Of a DNA stretch of 64,000 nucleotides, positions 52,133-60,952 are shown piece by piece. The position numbers were made by a program, and so were the translations under genes. The notes beneath the pieces were generated by a model. The model saw nothing but the letters and a program-made list of their open reading frames with translations, searched no databases and was not told where the DNA came from. Position 1 is the stretch's first letter; each line of letters opens with the position of its first letter. The DNA lies in the NCBI RefSeq assembly GCF_018224955.1, contig NZ_JAGTUU010000002.1:62001-126000 (forward strand), in the 5' to 3' direction. The stretch comes from Thetidibacter halocola. Lineage in GTDB: Bacteria > Pseudomonadota > Alphaproteobacteria > Rhodobacterales > Rhodobacteraceae.

Positions 52133-53170
52133 TCAGCTAGCGCGTGCACGGTCCTGCATCAAGCCATTCATTCGTGACCGGTCCGTCGCGGCCAATTGCG
52201 ACAGCGCGGAAATCAGCGCCTCGGCGCGGCCCGCCTCGGGCGCACCGCGGGCGGCGGCATTCACCAGGAAGGCAACCTCGGGCAGCGGCGGGGCATACAG
52301 CGTCGCCGGGCTGGGCGTCACCGTGCTCAGCGCGGCGCGAATCCCGGCCTCGGCCAGCCACAGCAACTTGCGTGGCTTCGACGTATGCGCGCGGGTCGTG
52401 ATCGAGTCATATCCTGCCGCCGCGACCTTGCCGCCGATCCCGGCATAGATCAGACGCGCGGCGTAGATCCCGGGTCGGCAAGCTCGCGGCAACACGGCGA
52501 TGCCCGCCTCGGAGCGGTAATAGAGACTGTTTGCCCGCATCACCAGCCGCCGGGTCATCGTCCGGATTTCAGGGAGGGGGCGCGGATCGGCCAGGAAACC
52601 GTCAGGGTCTATCCCGGCCTCTTCCATCCAGTCGAGCGGCAGGTAAAGCCGCCCCTCGCGCGCGTCCTCGCCCACGTCGCGGGCAATGTTGGTCAGCTGC
52701 ATCGCCACACCCAGATCGCAGGCTCGGGCCAGCGCGTGCCGGTCGCGCACGCCCATCAGCACCGCCATCATCACGCCGACCGCACTGGCCACACGGGCGG
52801 AATAGGCGACGACATCGGAGAAGCTGTCATGTCTGCGACCCATCGCGTCCCAGGCCAGCCCTTCGAGCAGGGCATCGGGCAGCGCGCGGGGCATCCCGGT
52901 CTGCTCGACCATCCGGGCAAAGGCCCGGTCCGGCGCGGTGTCGCGGGGGCGCCCTGCATAGACCAGGTCCAGACGCCGTTCCAGCTCCAGAACGGCCGCC
53001 GCCTTTTCCTGCCGCAGGTCGACCGCATCATCGGCCAGCCGGCAAAAGGCATAAAGCGCCAGCGCGGGTTCGCAGACGCCGCGCGGCAACAGCTTGCTGG
53101 CGGCATGAAAGGACAGAGACCCGTGGCGGATCATCTCTCGACAGGTGTCCAGATCCGCCTGCGCAGTCAT
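52133..53170 (-). CDS. crtB: Phytoene synthase
   Basis: This encodes 345 residues. The trans-isoprenyl synthase motifs are present: the first acidic motif in CRLADDAVDLRQ, the second in LTNIARDVGEDAREGRLYLP, and SLSFHAASKLLP at the start. It condenses two geranylgeranyl diphosphates to phytoene. It overlaps the crtI stop by 4 bases. The last 70 residues, rich in Ala and Pro, are more variable. Confidence 0.95.
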   Translation of the reverse strand: MTAQADLDTCREMIRHGSLSFHAASKLLPRGVCEPALALYAFCRLADDAVDLRQEKAAAVLELERRLDLVYAGRPRDTAPDRAFARMVEQTGMPRALPDALLEGLAWDAMGRRHDSFSDVVAYSARVASAVGVMMAVLMGVRDRHALARACDLGVAMQLTNIARDVGEDAREGRLYLPLDWMEEAGIDPDGFLADPRPLPEIRTMTRRLVMRANSLYYRSEAGIAVLPRACRPGIYAARLIYAGIGGKVAAAGYDSITTRAHTSKPRKLLWLAEAGIRAALSTVTPSPATLYAPPLPEVAFLVNAAARGAPEAGRAEALISALSQLAATDRSRMNGLMQDRARAS

Positions 53171-54720
53171 TCCGCCGCCACCTTCAGATCGGACGCGACA
53201 TATTCGGGGTCGGGCACCAACTGGCTGAGCACCTCGGCCGACGAGATCACGCCGGGCAGGCCCGCGCCGGGATGCGTGCCCGCGCCGGTCAAATACAGGC
53301 CCTTCACCTCTTCCGAGACGTTGTGCGGCCGGAACCAGGCGCTTTGCAGGATGCGCGGCTCGATCGAAAAGCCGGTGCCGTAGGGCGTCAGATAACGGTC
53401 GCGGAATGTGTCGGGGGTAAAGGTCTCCTGCTCGGTGATGCGCTCGGCGAAACCGGGGATCAACTGCTCATCGAGGATCTTCACCATCCGGGCGCGATAG
53501 GCCGCGCCGATCTTCGACCAGTCGGCAGGGTTGTCATGGCCAAGATGCGGCACCGGAGACAGGACATAGAAGGTATCGTCGCCCTTGGGCGCACAGCTGG
53601 GGTCGGTGACCGAGGGACGGTGGACATAGAGCGACATGTCATCCGAGACCTTGCCCTTGATGAAGATGTCGCGCACCAGCCCCTTGTAGCGCGGGCCGTT
53701 CAGGATCGTGTGGTGGCCCACGTCCTTCCACATCCCTGCCGTTCCCTTGGTGCCGAAATACCAGACATAGAGACCCATCGACCAGCGCGACCTCTTGAGG
53801 CGCGCGGGGGTCCAGCGTTTGCGCGGCGTGTTGCGCAACAGCCGATCATAGGTGAACCCGGCATCGGCATTCGAGACGACGACCTGCGATCGCAGAAACT
53901 CGCCGCCCTTCAGGCGGACCCCTGTGGCGCGGCCGTCGCGGACGGTGATCTCGTCGACCTCTGTCCCCATGCGCATCATGCCGCCCTGGGACTTGATGAC
54001 CTCGCCCATGACGCGGGCCATCTCGGCGACGCCGCCCATGGCATAGTGGACGCCGAATTCCTTTTCGAGGTGACTGACCAGGATATACATCGACGTCACG
54101 TTGAACGGATCGCCCCCGATGAAAAGCGGATGGAAGGACAGCGCCATGCGCAGGCGCTCGTCCTTCACCCGCCGCGCGGCATGGGCATAGACCGACCGGT
54201 CGGCGCGCAGCATGGCGAATCGGGGCAGCACCTCGATCAGGTCGCGCAGCTTGTGCATCGACCGCCGGCCCAGGTCCTCGAACCCGAACCAGTAGCGGTC
54301 CTCGCTATCCTTGAGGAACCGCTTGTAGCCCTCGACATCGCCGGGAGACAGGCGGCGGACCTCGTCGATCATCGCGTCGGTGTCCTGCCGCGCGGTAAAG
54401 CGCGAACCGTCCGGCCAGCGGATTTCGTAAAAAGGATCGAGCGGCCGCAAATCGACCTCGGCGTGGAATTGCCGCCCGCAGGCGGCCCACAATTCCTTGA
54501 AAATCTGCGGCACGGTCACGATGGTGGGGCCCAGGTCGAACCGATGGCCGCCCTTCCAGATGGCCGACCCGCGTCCGCCCGGCACGTCCAGCCGGTCGAT
54601 CACCGTCACGCGATACCCCCGCGCCCCCAGGCGCATGGCCGAGGCGAGACCGCCCAGGCCGGCACCGATGACGACAGCATTGGCCCGCGCTGGCGTGAAA
54701 TCTGCATCGAGACGAGTCAT
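53167..54720 (-). CDS. crtI: Phytoene desaturase (neurosporene/lycopene-forming type)
   Basis: This encodes 517 residues. The FAD-binding start is VVIGAGLGGLASAMRLGARGY with the following GGRG, the middle has FDLGPTIVTVP, and the C terminus carries the carotenoid-oxidoreductase signature LTGAGTHPGAGLPGVISSAEVL. It introduces double bonds into phytoene; the number of steps (three or four) cannot be read from sequence, though the presence of crtA favours neurosporene for the spheroidene pathway. It is divergent from crtA over 127 bases that hold PpsR-type sites. Confidence 0.95.
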   Translation of the reverse strand: MTRLDADFTPARANAVVIGAGLGGLASAMRLGARGYRVTVIDRLDVPGGRGSAIWKGGHRFDLGPTIVTVPQIFKELWAACGRQFHAEVDLRPLDPFYEIRWPDGSRFTARQDTDAMIDEVRRLSPGDVEGYKRFLKDSEDRYWFGFEDLGRRSMHKLRDLIEVLPRFAMLRADRSVYAHAARRVKDERLRMALSFHPLFIGGDPFNVTSMYILVSHLEKEFGVHYAMGGVAEMARVMGEVIKSQGGMMRMGTEVDEITVRDGRATGVRLKGGEFLRSQVVVSNADAGFTYDRLLRNTPRKRWTPARLKRSRWSMGLYVWYFGTKGTAGMWKDVGHHTILNGPRYKGLVRDIFIKGKVSDDMSLYVHRPSVTDPSCAPKGDDTFYVLSPVPHLGHDNPADWSKIGAAYRARMVKILDEQLIPGFAERITEQETFTPDTFRDRYLTPYGTGFSIEPRILQSAWFRPHNVSEEVKGLYLTGAGTHPGAGLPGVISSAEVLSQLVPDPEYVASDLKVAAE

Positions 54721-54736
54721 ACTGTCAGCCTATCAG

Positions 54737-54754
54737 TGTAAACTAAACTTGACA
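54737..54754. promoter_or_regulatory. PpsR/CrtJ-type operator 1 (TGT-N12-ACA)
   Basis: TGTAAACTAAACTTGACA fits the PpsR/CrtJ consensus exactly. It overlaps the TTGACA -35 of the plus-strand crtA promoter and lies 17 bases from the crtI start codon, so bound repressor would block both directions. This implies aerobic repression by PpsR, which is encoded elsewhere. Confidence 0.8.
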
Positions 54755-54776
54755 ATGCAGCACTATGTCTCAAAAT
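54749..54776 (+). promoter_or_regulatory. Probable crtA-bchIDO promoter
   Basis: TTGACA (54749-54754), a 16-base spacer and CAAAAT (54771-54776) give a consensus -35 and a fair -10. The leader would be about 65 bases and includes operator 2. The -35 lies inside operator 1, matching repression by PpsR. A TGT-N13-ACA near-match (54766-54784) overlaps the -10. Confidence 0.5.
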
Positions 54777-54811
54777 CAAGGACAGAATGCGCTTGATGCC
54801 TGAGAATAGGA

Positions 54812-54829
54812 TGTCACACTAAGTTGACA
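54812..54829. promoter_or_regulatory. PpsR/CrtJ-type operator 2 (TGT-N12-ACA)
   Basis: TGTCACACTAAGTTGACA is a second exact TGT-N12-ACA, 75 bases from the first (about seven helical turns), just upstream of the crtA ribosome site GGAG. Paired sites at this distance are typical for cooperative PpsR/CrtJ binding in crt and bch divergons. Confidence 0.78.
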
Positions 54830-54847
54830 TACCCCGGAGTGCCCGCA

Positions 54848-55555
54848 ATGCAGACGGTCAGCCTGAGTCTTTTCCGCTTTGACGGCTTGGCATCCCGACT
54901 CTGGGCTTTTGCGATGATGGGCTTGGCACGCGGGCAATTGTCGCGCGTGCCCGACCTCGGCTTCTGGAAGCTTTGCGGCTCGGGCACCGGTGAGGGATTT
55001 ACCCCGGTGCCCAATACCGCCGTCTACGCCATCCTCGCCACCTGGCCCGATCCCGGCACGGCAATGATGCGCACCACCCAGGCGCCCGTCTTTGAACGCT
55101 ATCGTCGGCGCGCAACGGAAAACTGGACGCTACTGCTGAACCCGATCACCGCGCGAGGCGTCTGGTCGGGCCACGCGCCGTTCCAGGTGCAGACAGACGC
55201 CGGAAGCGGCCCAGTCGCCGCGCTGACCCGTGCAACCGTGCGCCCAAGAGAGGCGCTGCGGTTCTGGCGGCGGGTGCCCGACATTTCCACCGCCATCGGC
55301 GCAGATCCGAACGTGATGTTCAAGATCGGCATCGGAGAGGTTCCCCTGCTGCACCAGATCACCTTTTCTGTCTGGCCCGATTCCCGATCCATGGCGCATT
55401 TCGCGCGCGAGGACGGGCCCCATGCCCGCGCCATCCGCGCCGTGCGCGACGGCGACTGGTTCGCCGAAGAGCTCTACGCCCGATTCCGTATCGTCGGGGA
55501 ACACGGCCGCTGGGAAGGCCGCAGCCCCCGCATCCTCAAGGAGGTCAGCGCATGA
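54848..55555 (+). CDS. crtA: Spheroidene monooxygenase
   Basis: This encodes 235 residues. CrtA pattern: SLSLFRFDGLASRLWAFAMM, DLGFWKLCGSGTGEGFTPVPN, YAILATWPD, FQVQTDAGSGPVAALTRATVRP and SMAHFAREDGPHARAIRAVRDGDWF. It oxidises spheroidene to spheroidenone when oxygen is present. The ATG at 54848 has GGAG 8 bases upstream; an in-frame TTG at 54824 lies inside operator 2 and was rejected. It is the first gene of crtA-bchI-bchD-bchO and overlaps bchI by 4 bases. Confidence 0.94.
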   Translation: MQTVSLSLFRFDGLASRLWAFAMMGLARGQLSRVPDLGFWKLCGSGTGEGFTPVPNTAVYAILATWPDPGTAMMRTTQAPVFERYRRRATENWTLLLNPITARGVWSGHAPFQVQTDAGSGPVAALTRATVRPREALRFWRRVPDISTAIGADPNVMFKIGIGEVPLLHQITFSVWPDSRSMAHFAREDGPHARAIRAVRDGDWFAEELYARFRIVGEHGRWEGRSPRILKEVSA

Positions 55556-56562
55556 CCCGCAACCAACCCTTCCCCTTCTCGGCCATCGTCGGCCAGGATG
55601 CGATGAAGACCGCGATGATCCTGACGGCCATCGACCCCGGCATCGGCGGGGTGCTGGTATTCGGCGACCGCGGCACGGGCAAGTCGACGGCGGTGCGTGC
55701 ACTGGCTGCGCTGCTGCCTCCGATCACCGTCGTTCACGGTTCTCCCACCAACGCCGCAACGCCCGAGGATCAGCCGGATTGGGCCGAAACAGTGCCTGAT
55801 GTGCTGGTCGAGCGCCCGACGCCGGTGGTCGATCTGCCGCTTGGCGCGACCGAGGATCGGGTGGTCGGCGCGCTGGATATCGAGCGCGCCCTGACCCGCG
55901 GCGAAAAGGCGTTCGAACCCGGTCTGCTGGCAAGGGCCAATCGCGGCTATCTCTATATCGACGAGGTCAACCTGCTGGAGGATCACATCGTCGACCTGCT
56001 GCTGGACGTGGCGCAATCGGGCGAGAACGTGATTGAACGCGAAGGTCTGTCGATCCGCCATGACGCGCGCTTTGTCCTGGTCGGTTCCGGCAACCCCGAG
56101 GAAGGCGAACTGCGTCCGCAGTTGCTGGACCGGTTCGGCCTGTCGGTCGAGGTGCGCTCGCCCAACGATGTCGAGGAGCGGATCGAGGTGATCCGCCGCC
56201 GCGCGGCTTTTGACGCGGACAAGAGCGCCTTCATGGATCACTGGACCGCGGAGGATGCGAAGATCCGCGAGGCGATCCTTGCCGCACGCGGCAGGCTGGC
56301 CGGGGTCGCGGCGCCCGATCCCACGCTGCGCGATTGCGCCGAGCTGTGCATCGCGCTGGGATCGGACGGGTTGCGGGGCGAGTTGACGCTGCTGCGCACA
56401 GCTCGTGCGCTGGCCGCCTACCTTGGCGATCCGGCGGTGACGCGGGCGCATCTGCGGCGGGTCGCGCCTATGGCGCTGTCGCACCGCCTTCGCCGTGACC
56501 CGCTGGACGAGGCTGGTTCCAGCACCCGCGTCAGCCGAACGGTCGAGGACGTGTTCGCATGA
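55552..56562 (+). CDS. bchI: Magnesium chelatase AAA+ subunit BchI
   Basis: This encodes 336 residues. Walker A is in VFGDRGTGKSTAVRALAALLP (about residues 36-56) and Walker B in LYIDEVNLLEDHIVDLLLDVA. FVLVGSGNPEEGELRPQLLDRFG holds sensor 1 and the arginine finger region. It is the ATPase of Mg-protoporphyrin chelatase, the first committed step to bacteriochlorophyll. It is coupled to crtA and bchD by ATGA overlaps. Confidence 0.96.
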   Translation: MTRNQPFPFSAIVGQDAMKTAMILTAIDPGIGGVLVFGDRGTGKSTAVRALAALLPPITVVHGSPTNAATPEDQPDWAETVPDVLVERPTPVVDLPLGATEDRVVGALDIERALTRGEKAFEPGLLARANRGYLYIDEVNLLEDHIVDLLLDVAQSGENVIEREGLSIRHDARFVLVGSGNPEEGELRPQLLDRFGLSVEVRSPNDVEERIEVIRRRAAFDADKSAFMDHWTAEDAKIREAILAARGRLAGVAAPDPTLRDCAELCIALGSDGLRGELTLLRTARALAAYLGDPAVTRAHLRRVAPMALSHRLRRDPLDEAGSSTRVSRTVEDVFA

Positions 56563-58241
56563 TCGAAGACCCCGTCGAAGCGTGGATCACGGGGCAACTG
56601 GCCCTGACGCTTCTGGCGGTGGACCCCGTCGGCCTTAAGGGCGTGCACCTGCGCGCCCGCGCCGGGCCGGTGCGCGATACCTTGCTGGCCGCCATCCCCG
56701 ACGACCTGCGGCCGCTCCGACGTATATCTCCGGGCATTTCCGACACGCAGCTTTATGGCGGGATCGACATTTCGGCGACGCTGGCACAGGGAAGGCTGAT
56801 CCGCGAGCAGGGGCTTCTTGCGCGGAAACAGAGACTGTTGCTGACCATGGCAGAACGCTGCGAGCCGGGACTGGCCGCGCGCCTGGCCCAGGCGCTGGAT
56901 GGCGAGGCCGGGCACAGCGTCATCCTGCTGGACGAGGGCGCGGATGCGGACGAGCGCGCGCCCGCCGCGCTGATCGAACGGCTGGCCTTTTCGCTGGATC
57001 TCGACGGGCTGCGCTCTGCCGACATGGCGGACATCGCGCTGGACCCGCGCGACATCGACATGGCGCGCGAGGCGCTGCCACAGGTCGCCGTCCCGGACGA
57101 GGCGCTGGCGGTGCTGGTGGTCACGGCGGCGCGGTTCGGCATCCACAGCCTGCGTGCTCCGCTTCTGGCGCTGGCTTGCGCACGCGCCCATGCCGCGCTG
57201 TCGCGCCGCCAGACGGTCGGCGACGACGACCTGCGGCTGGCCGCGCAACTGGTCTATGCCCACCGCGCGACGATGATCCCGCAAGAGCCGGACGAGACAG
57301 AGGACACGCCAGAACCGCCGCAGCCCGACGACACGCAGGCAAAGGGACCGGACGAGACCGAACAGACCACTCCCGACGAGATGCTGATCGAGGCGGTCAA
57401 GGCGCTGCTGCCGCCGGAAATCCTGGCCGCGCTGCAAAGCGGTGGCACTGGACGCGGGGCCAAGGGATCGGGCGGTGCCGGGGCGCTGCGCAAGGGAAAC
57501 CGGCGCGGGCGTCCCCTGCCCTCGCGACCCGGCAAGCCGGATGGCGCGCACCGGATCGACATTGTCGCCACGCTGCGCGCCGCCGCGCCTTGGCAACCGC
57601 TGCGGCGACAGGCCCAACCCGACGCAAAGGGTCTGCTGATCCGCCCGAGCGACATTCACCTGCGCCGGTTCAAGGAAATGTCCGATCGGCTGGTGATCTT
57701 CGCTGTCGATGCCTCCGGCTCCAGCGCTGTGGCGCGGCTGGCCGAGGCGAAGGGCGCGATCGAGCTGATGCTGGCCGAGGCCTATGCAAGACGTGACCAC
57801 GTCGCGCTGATCGCCTTTCGCGGTGAGGGCGCGCAGGTGATCCTGCCGCCGACACGCTCGCTGGTGCAGACGAAACGACGCCTGGCCAGCCTGCCGGGCG
57901 GGGGTGGGACACCGCTGGCCGCCGGACTAAGGGCCGCGACGGAGTTGGCGCGGCAGGCGGGCGGACACGGCTTGTCACCATCGCTGGCGGTGCTGACCGA
58001 CGGGCGGGCGAACGTGCCGCTGCCGGGCCGCACGGGCCGGGCGGCCGCGGTCGAGGATGCGCACAGCATGGCCGGGCTTTGGAGGGCGACGGGCTTGCCC
58101 TCGGCGCTGGTCGATACCGGCAACCGGCCCACCCGCGACCTGGCGACTCTGGCCCATGCGATGGGCGGCGCATATGTGCCGCTGCCGCGCGCCGATTCCC
58201 GGGGCCTGTCGCGGGCGATCGGGCAGGCGCTGGAGGCGTGA
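56559..58241 (+). CDS. bchD: Magnesium chelatase subunit BchD
   Basis: This encodes 560 residues. A degenerate AAA+ domain (1-240, without a functional Walker A) is followed by a proline- and acid-rich linker (about 245-275) and a von Willebrand A domain. The MIDAS loop is VFAVDASGSSAVARLAEAKGAI (about 373), with GGTPLAAGLRAA and VLTDGRANVPL. It bridges BchI and BchH in Mg2+ insertion. The three-part layout is normal for the family. bchH is not in this window. Confidence 0.95.
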   Translation: MIEDPVEAWITGQLALTLLAVDPVGLKGVHLRARAGPVRDTLLAAIPDDLRPLRRISPGISDTQLYGGIDISATLAQGRLIREQGLLARKQRLLLTMAERCEPGLAARLAQALDGEAGHSVILLDEGADADERAPAALIERLAFSLDLDGLRSADMADIALDPRDIDMAREALPQVAVPDEALAVLVVTAARFGIHSLRAPLLALACARAHAALSRRQTVGDDDLRLAAQLVYAHRATMIPQEPDETEDTPEPPQPDDTQAKGPDETEQTTPDEMLIEAVKALLPPEILAALQSGGTGRGAKGSGGAGALRKGNRRGRPLPSRPGKPDGAHRIDIVATLRAAAPWQPLRRQAQPDAKGLLIRPSDIHLRRFKEMSDRLVIFAVDASGSSAVARLAEAKGAIELMLAEAYARRDHVALIAFRGEGAQVILPPTRSLVQTKRRLASLPGGGGTPLAAGLRAATELARQAGGHGLSPSLAVLTDGRANVPLPGRTGRAAAVEDAHSMAGLWRATGLPSALVDTGNRPTRDLATLAHAMGGAYVPLPRADSRGLSRAIGQALEA

Positions 58242-58244
58242 CCC

Positions 58245-59096
58245 ATGAAAGCCGCCGCCTTGCCGGACTGGCCGCTGGCCGAATACTCGCGCCATGTGCG
58301 GTCACGTCCGCATGAATGGCACCTGCAACAGATGGGCGACGGGCCCGACCTGCTGCTGCTGCATGGCACGGGTGCCGCAACCCATAGCTGGCGCGACCTC
58401 ATCCCACTGCTGGCGGCGCAGTTCCGCGTGACGGCGGTCGACCTGCCTGGGCACGGGTTTACGCGGCTGGGCTCGCGCATGCGGTCCTCTCTGCCGGCGA
58501 TGACCGACGATCTTGCCGCGCTTTGCCGGGTCGAGGGGATCGCGCCTGTTGGCATCGTCGGCCACTCCGCAGGCGCGGCTCTGGGCCTGCGGCTGGTGGA
58601 TGCGATGGGTGTGGGGACGCAACTCATCGGGATAAACCCCGCGCTGCACCCTTTTCAGGGGCTTGCGGGCCTGATGTTTCCCGCCGCGGCACGGATGATG
58701 GCGATGACTCCGGGGATGGTGGACATGCTGACCTGGAACATGGCGCAGCCGGGACGTGTGATCTCGCTTCTGGGCGGAACAGGGTCGAAACTGTCAGCCC
58801 ATGGCATGGACCTTTATGCCCGCCTGTTCTGCAACCGGGCGCATGTCGAGGGCACGCTGTTGATGATGGCGCAATGGAAGCTGGACGGATTGCAGGCGGA
58901 CCTGCCCAGGGTCAAAACGCCCTGCCTGTTCCTGACAGGCAGCAATGACCGGATGGTGCCGCCGGTCAGCGCGGTCGAGGCGGCGGCGCGGATGCCGGAT
59001 GCAACTGTTCACAGCCTGGAGGGCTATGGCCATCTCGTGCACGAGGAAGCGCCCGACACGGTTGCCCGGCTGATCGCGGGGTTCGTGCGCCGTTAG
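58245..59096 (+). CDS. bchO: Magnesium chelatase accessory alpha/beta hydrolase BchO
   Basis: This encodes 283 residues with an alpha/beta-hydrolase fold: LLLHGTGAATHSWRDLIPLL (oxyanion region), VGHSAGAALGLRLV (nucleophile elbow with Ser), FLTGSNDRMVPP (acid) and GYGHLVHEE (His). The position directly after bchD (3-base gap) and the family strings match BchO. Its biochemical role is unproven. It is the last photosynthesis gene before unrelated genes. Confidence 0.93.
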   Translation: MKAAALPDWPLAEYSRHVRSRPHEWHLQQMGDGPDLLLLHGTGAATHSWRDLIPLLAAQFRVTAVDLPGHGFTRLGSRMRSSLPAMTDDLAALCRVEGIAPVGIVGHSAGAALGLRLVDAMGVGTQLIGINPALHPFQGLAGLMFPAAARMMAMTPGMVDMLTWNMAQPGRVISLLGGTGSKLSAHGMDLYARLFCNRAHVEGTLLMMAQWKLDGLQADLPRVKTPCLFLTGSNDRMVPPVSAVEAAARMPDATVHSLEGYGHLVHEEAPDTVARLIAGFVRR

Positions 59097-59135
59097 CGCT
59101 TGCAAGGCGTGCGGCACAGGGTCATCCCTTTGGAA

Positions 59136-60359
59136 ATGAGCCTGATCCCGTTCCTGCGCGAGAATGCCCGCTGGCTGGCCGCCGGTGCGATGCTGTCCTT
59201 CCTGTCCAGCTTTGGGCAGACCTTCTTCATCTCGGTGTTTTCCGGCAGGATCATGGACGGCTTTGGCCTGAGCCACGGCCAATGGGGCGGCATCTATACT
59301 TTGGGCACGGGCGTTTCTGCAGTCGTGATGCTGTGGGCGGGCGGGTTGACCGACCGGTTCCGGACCCGCGCGCTGGGCGCGGTGGTGTTGCTGCTGCTGT
59401 CCTGCGCCTGCCTGTCGATGGCACTGAACCCCTGGGCGGCTGCGCTGCCGGTGGTGATCTTCGCGCTGCGGTTCTGCGGGCAGGGCATGGTCAGCCACCT
59501 GGCCATCGTATCCATGTCGCGCTGGTTCGTGGCGACGCGGGGCCGGGCCCTGTCGGTTGCGGGGCTGGGCTTTGCCGTCGGAGAGGCGGTGTTGCCGGTT
59601 TCCGTCGTCTCTCTGATGCTGGTGATCGACTGGCGGTGGATCTGGGTGGCGGCGGCGCTGGGGGCGCTGGCGGCGATCCCCGCGCTGGCCGCCCTGCTGC
59701 GCGAGGAGCGCACGCCGCAAAGCCATGCCGAGACCGATCACGCGGCAGGCATGGACGGGAGGCACTGGGCGCGGCGCGCGATGCTGGGACATTGGCTGTT
59801 CTGGATGATGGTGCCTGCGCTGCTGGCGCCCTCAGCCTTCAACACGGCCTTCTTCTTTCAGCAGGTGACCTTTGCCGAGGCCAAAGGCTGGGCGCATATC
59901 GAGCTGGTGGCGCTGTTCCCGCTTTACACAGGCTGCGCGGTTGGGGCGATGCTGTTGTCGGGCTGGCTGCTGGACAGGATCGGGACGGCGCGCCTGATCC
60001 CATGGTATCAGCTGCCGATGGTAGTAGGTTTCGTGCTTTTCGGGCTGGGACAGAACCTGTTCACGGCCTTTCTGGGCCTCGTATGCCTTGCCCTGTCTGC
60101 GGGGGCGAACAACACGCTGCCCAATGCGTTCTGGGCAGAGTTCTACGGCACGCGGCACCTCGGCGCGATCAAGGCGACGGCAATGGCAGTCATGGTTCTG
60201 GGGTCGGCCATCGGGCCGGGCGTGACGGGGGCGCTGATCGACCTCGGGATCGGAATCGAGACGCAATACCTGGGCGTTGCCGCCTGGATCTCGATGGCCT
60301 CGATCCTCATGGCGCTGGGCGTTCGGCGCGCCGTGCCGCTGCTGCCGCGCAGCCTCTAA
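59136..60359 (+). CDS. MFS transporter (oxalate/formate-antiporter-like)
   Basis: This encodes 407 residues with about 12 helices. GLTDRFRTRALGAVVLL is the MFS loop 2-3 motif and FCGQGMVSHLAIVSMSRWFVATRGRALSVAGLGFAVGEA the helix 4-5 region of the OFA/NNP-type MFS. The substrate is unknown. It is not a PucC/LhaA light-harvesting assembly factor, despite following bchO. The ATG at 59136 was chosen for the clean N terminus; the ribosome site is weak. It is convergent with smr, with a 4-base stop overlap. Confidence 0.87.
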   Translation: MSLIPFLRENARWLAAGAMLSFLSSFGQTFFISVFSGRIMDGFGLSHGQWGGIYTLGTGVSAVVMLWAGGLTDRFRTRALGAVVLLLLSCACLSMALNPWAAALPVVIFALRFCGQGMVSHLAIVSMSRWFVATRGRALSVAGLGFAVGEAVLPVSVVSLMLVIDWRWIWVAAALGALAAIPALAALLREERTPQSHAETDHAAGMDGRHWARRAMLGHWLFWMMVPALLAPSAFNTAFFFQQVTFAEAKGWAHIELVALFPLYTGCAVGAMLLSGWLLDRIGTARLIPWYQLPMVVGFVLFGLGQNLFTAFLGLVCLALSAGANNTLPNAFWAEFYGTRHLGAIKATAMAVMVLGSAIGPGVTGALIDLGIGIETQYLGVAAWISMASILMALGVRRAVPLLPRSL

Positions 60360-60952
60360 CGGCGACGTTTCAGATAGACGTAATAGGCACCGCTTCCGCC
60401 GTGTCTGAGATGCGCCTCGCTGACCTGCAACACCGCCTGCGCCGCCGGCGGCTGTTTCAGCCAGAGCGGCACCTGCCGTTTCAGCACGCCCCGGCGCATC
60501 GGCATCGGATCGTAAGGATCCTCGCGCCCGCCTTTGCCGGTGATAACCAACACCAGCCGCAAGCCTCGCGTCTGGCTGCCAAGGATGAAACGCAGCAACT
60601 CGGGATGCGCCTGGTCCAGCGTCATGCCATGCAGGTCGATCCGCGCCTCTGGAACCAGCTTGCCCTTCTTCATCCGGGTGAAGGCGCGGGCATCCATCTG
60701 CACCGGGTCGGACCGCAGCCAGGAGGCTGTCGTGCGAGGCTGCGCGTGGGTCTCGGGCGAAGGCGCGGCAGAGTCGCCAATCCCGAAACGCGGGATCGAC
60801 GGCGGCTCAGGGCGTGGGCGAGGCACGGGAGATGTCTTGGGCGCGGGTTTTTCCTGAACGAGCTTGCGGTGCTTGTGCAGGGGATCGGCGCTGCGGGCGA
60901 TCTGCTGCCAAAGCTCCAGTTCGTCGGGATTCAGGCGCCGCCGCCTGCTCAT
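60356..60952 (-). CDS. Smr-domain protein
   Basis: This encodes 198 residues. The N-terminal half is basic and proline-rich (LDELWQ-like helix, then PVPRPRPEPP). The C-terminal Smr domain has IDLHGMTLDQAHPELLRFI, VLVITGKGG and HGGSGAYYVYLKRRR. Smr domains are DNA- or RNA-nicking nucleases; the specific role is unknown. It overlaps mltA by 4 bases, in the conserved rhodobacterial order timA-mltA-smr. Confidence 0.9.
   Translation of the reverse strand: MSRRRRLNPDELELWQQIARSADPLHKHRKLVQEKPAPKTSPVPRPRPEPPSIPRFGIGDSAAPSPETHAQPRTTASWLRSDPVQMDARAFTRMKKGKLVPEARIDLHGMTLDQAHPELLRFILGSQTRGLRLVLVITGKGGREDPYDPMPMRRGVLKRQVPLWLKQPPAAQAVLQVSEAHLRHGGSGAYYVYLKRRR

Noticed and set aside
54824-54847. Longer crtA start at a TTG
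   Set aside because: It lies inside the second PpsR-type site and lacks a ribosome site; the ATG at 54848 has GGAG upstream.
59136-60359. PucC/LhaA-type light-harvesting assembly protein after bchO
   Set aside because: The helix 2-3 and 4-5 motifs match general MFS of the oxalate/formate type, and no BCD/LhaA signature is seen.
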